From Pseudomonadota bacterium (GTDB lineage: Bacteria > Pseudomonadota > Gammaproteobacteria > Burkholderiales > Thiobacillaceae): 7,693 nt of DNA. The stretch spans positions 1-7,693 of the forward strand of contig JAJXXS010000060.1 in NCBI GenBank assembly GCA_021780975.1, written 5' to 3'. The notes under the pieces were generated by a model. It worked only from the letters and a program-made list of their open reading frames with translations. It did no database searches and was not told the origin of the DNA. Shown here one piece after another: positions 1 to 4,651 of this stretch. The position numbers and the translations under genes are program-made. The number at the start of each line of letters is the position of its first letter. Position 1 is the first letter of the stretch.

Positions 1-705
1 GGCGCGGACGGCGAACGCCTGTCCAAGCGCCATGGCGCGGTGAGCGTGATGCAGTATTTCGAGGACGGCTACCTGCCCGAGGCGCTGCTCAATTATCTGG
101 CGCGCCTGGGCTGGTCACATGGCGATGACGAGATCTTTTCCATGGAGCAGTTCTGCGCCTGGTTCGACCTTGAGCATGTGAGCCGCTCGCCGGCGAAGTT
201 CAATCCCGAGAAACTGCTGTGGCTCAACCAGCAATACCTCAAGGTCGCCGATGACACACGTCTGGCCGGGCTGGTGGAGCCGCGCTTCGCGGCCCAGGGT
301 CTGTCTGTGGCCGGCGGTCCGCCCCTCGGGGCACTGATGGGTCTGCTCAAGGATCGCGCCTCTACGCTGGTCGAACTGGCCGATGCTGCGTCGCTGTTCT
401 ATCGTGACATGCATCTGCAGGAGGAAGTGCTGGCCGAACATCTGAGCGACGAGGCGAAGCCCGCACTCGTGGCGTTGCGCGGCCGGCTGCAGGATGTGCA
501 CTGGGAGCGCGCGGCGTTGAACGATTGCCTCAAGGCGGTGACCAAGGAGTACGGACTGAAGCTGCCCAAGCTCGCCATGCCCTTGCGCGTGCTGGTGACG
601 GGCGTGCCGCAGACGCCGGCCATCGACGCCACTCTGGAGCTGCTCGGGCGCGACAAGGTGTTGCGCCGGCTGGATGCAGGGCTGGCCCGCGTCAGCCTGG
701 CGTGA
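1..705 (+). CDS. gltX: Glutamate-tRNA ligase (GluRS), C-terminal half; 5' end outside window
   Basis: This is the C-terminal 234 residues of a class I glutamyl-tRNA synthetase, the cytoplasmic enzyme that charges tRNA-Glu with glutamate. The reading frame is open from base 1. The fragment begins with the KMSKS-like ATP loop, here RLSKR at fragment residues 6-10 followed by HGAVSV, as in bacterial GluRS (KLSKRHGAVSV). It continues with DGYLPEALLNYL (22-33), LGWSHG (36-41) and FNPEKLLWLNQQYL (67-80) of the stem-contact region. The helical anticodon-binding domain follows and ends with MPLRVLVTG (193-201), a family hallmark. E. coli GluRS has about 471 residues, so roughly half of the protein is missing, including the HIGH motif. 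The TGA at 703-705 is a natural stop. Whether the enzyme is discriminating for tRNA-Glu or also charges tRNA-Gln cannot be judged from this part alone. Identity is very secure. Confidence 0.97.
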   Translation, partial: GADGERLSKRHGAVSVMQYFEDGYLPEALLNYLARLGWSHGDDEIFSMEQFCAWFDLEHVSRSPAKFNPEKLLWLNQQYLKVADDTRLAGLVEPRFAAQGLSVAGGPPLGALMGLLKDRASTLVELADAASLFYRDMHLQEEVLAEHLSDEAKPALVALRGRLQDVHWERAALNDCLKAVTKEYGLKLPKLAMPLRVLVTGVPQTPAIDATLELLGRDKVLRRLDAGLARVSLA

Positions 706-749
706 TGCTGCATCCGTGAGGCAGCTCCGGTGTCGGACTTTTAGTTGGA

Positions 750-755
750 TATAAT
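750..755 (+). promoter_or_regulatory. Putative sigma-70 -10 box upstream of the DsrE-like gene
   Basis: A perfect TATAAT lies in a locally AT-rich patch (741-759) within an otherwise very GC-rich window. It is 38 bp upstream of the DsrE-like start codon, which would put transcription start near 762. No good TTGACA-like -35 is present at 16-18 bp spacing. A TG lies one base further upstream than in a canonical extended -10 element. The box suggests that the DsrE-like gene has its own promoter rather than depending only on gltX read-through. Confidence 0.55.
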
Positions 756-782
756 TTTTCTGCCCGCCCCTTTATGAACTCT

Positions 783-786
783 GGAG
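783..786 (+). promoter_or_regulatory. Ribosome binding site of the DsrE-like gene
   Basis: GGAG lies 7 nt before the ATG at 794, a normal Shine-Dalgarno spacing. It fixes that start over the out-of-frame ATG at 774. Confidence 0.7.
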
Positions 787-793
787 ATCGAAC

Positions 794-1162
794 ATGGCCG
801 ACAAACTCATGATCGTGATGGTGAACACCGATCCCGCCAACCCGTCGGAACTCGGCGCGCCGTTTTTCCAGGCCACCGTGGCCGCCGCCATGGAATACGA
901 GGTCGAGGTCATCCTCACGGCGCGCGCGGGCGAGCTGGCCAAGAAGGGCGTGGCGGAAAAACTCCATGTCCAGGAAGGGTCGCCCAAGAGCGTGTATGAC
1001 TTCATCAAGGACGCACACGAGGCCGGCGTGAAATTCAAGGTATGCACGCCCACCCTCGACCTGTGGGGCAACGACCTCATCCCCGAGATCGAGGAAACCG
1101 TCGGCGGCGCGTACGTCATCCAGCAGGCCATGGACGACGATGTCGTGACGCTGACCTATTAG
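794..1162 (+). CDS. Small DsrE/DsrF-family protein (sulfur-relay-like fold)
   Basis: This is a complete 122-aa soluble protein without signal peptide or membrane segments. The N-terminus MADKLMIVMVNTDP is the first strand and loop of the DsrE/TusD-type fold. GAPFFQATVAAAMEYEVEV (residues 21-39) is the helix-strand unit typical of this family. A single cysteine, C84, lies in VKFKVCTPTLDL (79-90), where DsrE-like proteins carry the cysteine proposed to accept sulfane sulfur. The protein ends GGAYVIQQAMDDDVVTLTY. Known members of the wider family shuttle persulfide sulfur in tRNA thiolation (TusBCD) or in reverse dissimilatory sulfite reduction (DsrEFH). Here no DsrF, DsrH, TusA or rhodanese partner is adjacent, so the role (sulfur transfer, redox or other) is open. 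It has a clear ribosome binding site and a likely own promoter. The family call is strong; a specific function is not supported. Confidence 0.88.
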   Translation: MADKLMIVMVNTDPANPSELGAPFFQATVAAAMEYEVEVILTARAGELAKKGVAEKLHVQEGSPKSVYDFIKDAHEAGVKFKVCTPTLDLWGNDLIPEIEETVGGAYVIQQAMDDDVVTLTY

Positions 1163-1174
1163 GCGTCCGCCTAA
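1159..1174. repeat. Perfect inverted repeat at the 3' end of the DsrE-like gene (terminator-like hairpin)
   Basis: TTAGGCG (1159-1165) and CGCCTAA (1168-1174) are perfect complements separated by 2 nt. In practice they give a 6-bp stem with a 4-nt loop. The stem includes the stop codon TAG at 1160-1162. It lies between two convergent genes, so it could act on transcripts from both sides. No U-tract follows on either strand, so classical intrinsic termination is doubtful. A second inverted repeat, CGCGC (1179-1183) with GCGCG (1193-1197), lies just beyond. Confidence 0.4.
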
Positions 1175-1202
1175 GCAACGCGCTTCGCCCTTGCGCGCCG
1201 CC

Positions 1203-2231
1203 TCAACGGCGGTTGCCGAATTCGTCTTCTGGCGAGACGGGAGCGGGGGAGAGGGGCGGAACTGCCGGGTGTGCCAGGGGCACGGGCCTGCGCCAGACCC
1301 GCCAGGCCATCGATGGCCGCCAGTGGAGTGTGCCGCCGCTTTGCGGGTCTTCCAGAGAGAAGCTTCTGCGCGCCCGCAGCAGGGGGACGAGCCAGTCGCG
1401 TTCGAGATCCAGCAGCGCGGCACGCCAGGCCCAGGCGTCGTCGTATTGTCCCGGCTCAAGCAGCGCGTCCAGCACAATGACGGCCGATTGCGGCAGGAGC
1501 CTGTCCCAGTGGGCCGGCTGCGCGGCGCATGCCGCTCCCAGGCCGCGGGCGAGTTGGCGGGCCAGAGGATGACCCGCATAAACCGCCGCCGCTCCGCCGC
1601 GCGGCGCCGTCCAGCGCCCTTCGCCCCAGGCCCAAAGCGAGTTGATGGCAGGCTGTCCCGCAGCATCGCGCGCCAAGTTGACCGGGTGGTCATGCAGCAG
1701 CATCTGAACCTCGTTCACCAGCTTTTGCCACTCAAACACGGCGCCGCCACGCTGGGGGGCCACGGCACGCCCCGCCGCCACGCTGGGGGGCGCCATGTCC
1801 AGGGCCAGGGGCGCCGAACGCCGCCAGTACCAATCCTCCTCCGGCGTCCCCACGAGAGAGAAGGCAGGGCCGAAATGTTGGACCAGGCTCGCCCTCAGGG
1901 CCGCCGCCTCCATGCGCTGCACTTGGAGGGTTGGTCCCATGATCGGCACGAGACTGTCGCGCCTGACTTGCAGATGGACGCGATCGACGCGTACCCACCA
2001 GGCATCGCCCGGCTCCATGCCTGCCCCCTTCAGCAGGCTGGGGGCAAGGGCAATGTCTCCGTGCACGCCCAGCCCGAATAATTCGCCCAGGACCGCTTCC
2101 AGGCTGCGCGGTGCGCCGGCCTGCATGCGGCCGCGCGCGCGCAACGTCTCCAGGGCGGGGAGGCGCAGTCCGGCCGCTGCCGCGTCGCGCAGGCGGTCGG
2201 GGGGGAACAGGTGCGGCACGATCAAGCGCAT
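1203..2231 (-). CDS. RpfE-type conserved hypothetical protein (sometimes labelled phosphoglycerate mutase-like)
   Basis: This is a 342-aa protein on the minus strand, beginning MRLIVPHLFPP. It resembles the conserved proteobacterial proteins annotated 'regulatory protein, RpfE type', named after a gene in the Xanthomonas rpf region, and occasionally called phosphoglycerate mutase. Features seen are WWVRVDRVHL (residues 78-87), NEVQMLLHDHPVN (173-185) and GQPAINSLWAWGEG (192-205), which I recall as the most conserved blocks of this group. No transmembrane segment or signal peptide is evident. The C-terminal 40 residues are rich in arginine and proline and look poorly conserved. The start at 2231 is preferred over an upstream in-frame ATG at 2324, which would add 31 non-family-like residues and overlap yjbQ. 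No Shine-Dalgarno is visible. The gene is convergent with the DsrE-like gene and divergent from yjbQ. Its biochemical function is unknown, and a regulatory or mutase role should not be assumed. Confidence 0.8.
   Translation of the reverse strand: MRLIVPHLFPPDRLRDAAAAGLRLPALETLRARGRMQAGAPRSLEAVLGELFGLGVHGDIALAPSLLKGAGMEPGDAWWVRVDRVHLQVRRDSLVPIMGPTLQVQRMEAAALRASLVQHFGPAFSLVGTPEEDWYWRRSAPLALDMAPPSVAAGRAVAPQRGGAVFEWQKLVNEVQMLLHDHPVNLARDAAGQPAINSLWAWGEGRWTAPRGGAAAVYAGHPLARQLARGLGAACAAQPAHWDRLLPQSAVIVLDALLEPGQYDDAWAWRAALLDLERDWLVPLLRARRSFSLEDPQSGGTLHWRPSMAWRVWRRPVPLAHPAVPPLSPAPVSPEDEFGNRR
1742..1791. repeat. 19-nt exact direct repeat inside the RpfE-type gene
   Basis: The sequence CGCCGCCACGCTGGGGGGC occurs at 1742-1760 and again at 1773-1791, with a period of 31 nt and a 12-nt spacer. 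Because 31 is not a multiple of three, the copies are read in different frames by the minus-strand gene (about APPSVAA versus PQRGGA). Confidence 0.9.
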
Positions 2232-2237
2232 GGGCGC

Positions 2238-2243
2238 AGTGTA
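2238..2243 (-). promoter_or_regulatory. Possible -10 box of the RpfE-type gene (leaderless arrangement)
   Basis: On the minus strand TACACT lies 6 bp upstream of the ATG of the RpfE-type gene. Using the usual 7-nt distance, transcription would begin at about 2231, on the A of the ATG itself. No matching -35 hexamer and no Shine-Dalgarno are visible, so this is a suggestion based on position only. Confidence 0.3.
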
Positions 2244-2260
2244 GCGCGGGAAACTCGCGC
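2244..2260. repeat. Inverted repeat in the divergent promoter region (possible operator)
   Basis: GCGCGGG (2244-2250) and CTCGCGC (2254-2260) pair over seven positions with one G-T wobble, around a central AAA. The element abuts the putative minus-strand -10 box and lies within the 80-bp region between the RpfE-type gene and yjbQ. It could be a regulator binding site or a chance GC palindrome. No known operator is recognised. Confidence 0.3.
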
Positions 2261-2297
2261 CGGTTTCTGCGGTCAGGCCGGGACAGCCTTTCTCGCA

Positions 2298-2303
2298 TAC
2301 AAT
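2298..2303 (+). promoter_or_regulatory. Possible -10 box of yjbQ and the downstream run
   Basis: TACAAT differs from the TATAAT consensus at one position. It lies 8 bp before the yjbQ ATG at 2312, so transcription would start near 2310, leaving almost no leader. No Shine-Dalgarno precedes the ATG (AATCCAGCCCC), and no convincing -35 hexamer is seen. This would be the main promoter candidate for yjbQ, lolC, lolD, comEC and relA. Confidence 0.4.
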
Positions 2304-2311
2304 CCAGCCCC

Positions 2312-2731
2312 ATGCGCCAAGCACGCCATCTCCTGGTTCTTTCTACGCGGGGCAAGGGTTTGTATGCCTTTACCCAGCCTCTGCAGGATTTCGTGCGCAG
2401 CAGCGGGGTGCAGGAAGGCTTGCTGACCGTATTCGTGCAGCACACTTCGGCCAGCCTGCTGATACAGGAAAACGCCGACCCCGAGGTGCGAGCGGATCTG
2501 GAGCGCTTCTTCTCACGCCTGGTGCCGGAGGACGATCCGATCTACGGCCATACCACCGAGGGCCCCGACGACATGCCCGCCCATGTGCGGGCTGCGCTCA
2601 CGCAGAGCCAGCTTTCCCTGCCCGTCATCGACCGCGCCGCAGCGCTCGGCACTTGGCAGGGCGTCTACCTCTACGAGCACCGGCGCGCGCCGCAAAGCCG
2701 CCGCGTGGTGCTGCACCTGCTGGGGGAATGA
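2312..2731 (+). CDS. yjbQ: YjbQ / UPF0047 family protein (annotated secondary thiamine-phosphate synthase)
   Basis: This is a complete 139-aa cytoplasmic protein of the YjbQ (UPF0047) family, matching the usual length of about 135-140 residues. The conserved blocks are all present: HTSASLLIQENADP (residues 44-57), a histidine at 80, EGPDDMPAH (83-91) and LGTWQGVYLYEHR (112-124). The histidine and acidic residues in these blocks form the conserved putative active site of the family. E. coli YjbQ can substitute for thiamine-phosphate synthase (ThiE) when overproduced, which is the source of the enzyme name. The true physiological reaction is unsettled. The ATG at 2312 gives the family-like N-terminus MRQARHLLVLSTRGKGLYAF, whereas longer in-frame forms reach into the minus-strand gene. 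It is the first gene of the compact plus-strand run, and its stop TGA (2729-2731) shares a base with the next ATG. Family assignment is secure and cellular role less so. Confidence 0.93.
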   Translation: MRQARHLLVLSTRGKGLYAFTQPLQDFVRSSGVQEGLLTVFVQHTSASLLIQENADPEVRADLERFFSRLVPEDDPIYGHTTEGPDDMPAHVRAALTQSQLSLPVIDRAAALGTWQGVYLYEHRRAPQSRRVVLHLLGE

Positions 2732-3978
2732 TGGCGGCGCCCTACGAACTGATGGTGGGTGTGCGCTACACCCACGCCAAGCGCAGCAACCACTTCATCT
2801 CCTTCATTTCGCTGGTGTCGGCCGCGGGCATCGCCCTCGGCGTCGCCGCGCTCATCGTCGTGCTGTCGGTGATGAACGGCTTTCAGGACGAGCTGCGCAC
2901 CCGCATCCTCGGCCTGACCGCGCATGTCGAAATCACCGGCGCGGACAACACACTGGCCGACTGGCGCAGCGTCGCGCGGCAGGCCCAGGCCAATCCGCAG
3001 GTGCTCGCCGCCGCTCCCTACGTGGAGACCGAAGCCATGCTGGCGGCCAACGGCAACGTGCGCGGCACACTCATCCGCGGCGTGCTGCCGGCCGACGAGC
3101 AGAAGATCGGCGACCTCGGCAAGGACATGAAGGCGGGCACGCCGTTCGCGCTCCAGCCGGGCGGCTTCGGCATCATCCTGGGCTCGCAGTTGGCGCGCGA
3201 GCTGGGGGTGACGGTGGGGGACAAGGTCACCCTCATCAGCGCGCAGGGCAACATCACGCCGCTGGGCATCATGCCGCGCCTCAAGCAGTTCGACGTGGTG
3301 GGCGTGTTCGACGCCGGCATGTACACCTATGACGCCGGCCTGGCCTTCATCGACCTGCACGATGCCCAGCTGCTCACGCGCCTGGGGCAGCGCGTGTCCG
3401 GCGTGCGCCTCAAGCTCAGGGATCCCTTCCGCGCCCCCTTCGTCGACCAGGAGCTCTCGCAGAGCCTGCAGGGCAATTATTTCGTCACCGACTGGACCAA
3501 GCAGAACACCAACTTCTTCCGCGCTGTGGCGATCGAGAAGCGCATGATGTTCCTCATCCTGCTGCTCATCGTCGCCGTGGCCGCCTTCAACATCGTCTCC
3601 ACCCTGGTCATGGCGGTGACCGACAAGCAGGCCGACATCGCCATCCTGCGCACCCTGGGAGCGCAGCCGGCCAGCATCATGAGCATCTTCATCCTGCAGG
3701 GCGCCTTCATCGGCGTGGTGGGCGCGCTGCTGGGCGTCGCCGGCGGCGTGGCGCTGGCGCTCAACGTGGAAACCGTGGTGCCTTTCCTGGAGCACTTGTT
3801 CGGCATCAATCTCTTCCCGGCCGACGTCTATTACATCAGCAAGCTGCCATCCAAGCTGGAATGGAGCGACGTCGCCACCATCACGGCGGTGTCGCTGAGC
3901 CTGAGCCTGGCCGCCACCCTCTACCCCAGCTGGCGCGCGTCGCGCCTCAACCCCGCGGAGTCGCTGCGCTATGAGTGA
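2731..3978 (+). CDS. lolC: Lipoprotein-releasing ABC transporter permease, LolC/LolE family
   Basis: This is a 415-aa inner-membrane permease that, with LolD, extracts outer-membrane lipoproteins and passes them to periplasmic LolA. It has the MacB-type topology: one N-terminal transmembrane helix (about residues 23-47, ending in LSVMNGF), a large periplasmic domain, then three helices (about 273-296, 316-343 and 380-398). The cytoplasmic coupling segment AILRTLGAQ follows the second helix. The C-terminus YPSWRASRLNPAESLRYE is diagnostic. ITPLGIMPR (175-183) aligns by eye with the Hook loop by which E. coli LolC binds LolA. E. coli has separate LolC and LolE; only one permease gene lies here, so a homodimeric LolF-like role is possible. 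An ATGATG at 2728-2733 offers two starts. The second (MAAPYELMVGVRY) is chosen for its spacing from GGGGGA at 2722-2727; the first adds only one Met. Confidence 0.95.
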   Translation: MAAPYELMVGVRYTHAKRSNHFISFISLVSAAGIALGVAALIVVLSVMNGFQDELRTRILGLTAHVEITGADNTLADWRSVARQAQANPQVLAAAPYVETEAMLAANGNVRGTLIRGVLPADEQKIGDLGKDMKAGTPFALQPGGFGIILGSQLARELGVTVGDKVTLISAQGNITPLGIMPRLKQFDVVGVFDAGMYTYDAGLAFIDLHDAQLLTRLGQRVSGVRLKLRDPFRAPFVDQELSQSLQGNYFVTDWTKQNTNFFRAVAIEKRMMFLILLLIVAVAAFNIVSTLVMAVTDKQADIAILRTLGAQPASIMSIFILQGAFIGVVGALLGVAGGVALALNVETVVPFLEHLFGINLFPADVYYISKLPSKLEWSDVATITAVSLSLSLAATLYPSWRASRLNPAESLRYE

Positions 3979-4651
3979 ACCGGTGCTGGAGTGCAGCGGG
4001 CTGAGCAAATCCTATCGCCAGGGACGCCAGGAAGTGGCCGTGCTGCGCGAGGTCAGCCTCAGTGTCGCGCGCGGCGAAATGGTCGCCATCGCGGGCGCCT
4101 CCGGTTCGGGCAAGTCCACGTTGCTGCATCTGCTGGGCGGCCTCGATGCGCCGAGCGCCGGCGGCGTGCGCCTGCTCGGCCAGCCGCTGCAGGAGATGGG
4201 GCAGGGCGACTTGAGCCGTCTGCGCAACCGCGCGCTCGGCTTCGTCTACCAGTTCCACCATCTGCTGCCGGAATTCAGCGCGCAGGAGAACGTCGCCATG
4301 CCGCTCCTCATCCGCCGCACGCCGCGCCACGAGGCCCTCGCCCAGGCCGCGGCCATGCTTGCGGAGGTGGGCCTGGCGCAGCGCCTGGCGCACCGGCCGG
4401 GAGAGCTGTCCGGCGGCGAGCGCCAGCGCGTCGCCATCGCGAGGGCGTTGGTCACGCATCCGGCCTGCGTGCTGGCCGACGAGCCCACGGGCAACCTGGA
4501 CCGCCGTACTGCGGAGCATGTTTTCGCGCTCATGCAGGATCTCAACCGCAAGCTGGGGACCAGCCTCGTCATTGTCACCCACGACGCCGAAATCGCCGCG
4601 CGCATGGAGCGGCGCCTGCATCTGGCGGATGGCGCGCTTGGCCCGCTTTGA
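3971..4651 (+). CDS. lolD: Lipoprotein-releasing ABC transporter ATP-binding protein LolD
   Basis: This is a complete 226-aa ABC ATPase that powers lipoprotein release by the LolC/E permease on the cytoplasmic face of the inner membrane. All nucleotide-binding motifs are intact: Walker A GASGSGKST (residues 42-50), Q-loop Q94 in YQFHHLLPEFSA (93-104), signature LSGGE (146-150), Walker B VLADE (167-171), D-loop GNLD (174-177) and H-loop H204 in VTHD. The Q-loop context FHHLLPEFSAQENVAMPLL is close to that of E. coli LolD and separates it from related MacB, FtsE and HisP-type ATPases. The start ATG lies inside the permease gene, an 8-nt overlap that suggests translational coupling. A GGAG at 3957-3960 sits 10 nt upstream. 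Confidence 0.97.
   Translation: MSEPVLECSGLSKSYRQGRQEVAVLREVSLSVARGEMVAIAGASGSGKSTLLHLLGGLDAPSAGGVRLLGQPLQEMGQGDLSRLRNRALGFVYQFHHLLPEFSAQENVAMPLLIRRTPRHEALAQAAAMLAEVGLAQRLAHRPGELSGGERQRVAIARALVTHPACVLADEPTGNLDRRTAEHVFALMQDLNRKLGTSLVIVTHDAEIAARMERRLHLADGALGPL

Noticed and set aside
707..725. GCTGC...GCAGC inverted repeat after gltX as a terminator
   Set aside because: The stem is only 5 bp with a 9-nt loop, and the nearest T-run is four bases about 13 nt away. It is too weak to call.
692..1693. 333-codon minus-strand open frame covering the DsrE-like gene and part of the RpfE-type gene
   Set aside because: It runs opposite the DsrE-like gene, then in a wrong frame of the RpfE-type gene, and its sequence is low-complexity Arg/Ser/Pro. 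It is a shadow frame.
1191..2081. 296-codon plus-strand open frame
   Set aside because: It is entirely antisense to the RpfE-type gene, whose conserved blocks are on the minus strand. The composition is typical of GC shadow frames.
2232..2324. 31-residue N-terminal extension of the RpfE-type protein
   Set aside because: It crosses the divergent promoter region and overlaps the yjbQ start. The extra residues do not look like the family, which begins near MRLIVPHLFPP.
2671..4008. 445-codon minus-strand open frame opposite the lol permease gene
   Set aside because: It is antisense to an unmistakable membrane permease. Its composition (His, Gly, Asp, Arg and Ala repeats) is the mirror of high-GC third-position bias, and it has no family-like motif.
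4359..4628. 90-codon N-terminal extension of comEC
   Set aside because: It reads through lolD in another frame and gives a non-membrane Arg/Ser/Trp-rich sequence. The hydrophobic ComEC start is at 4629.
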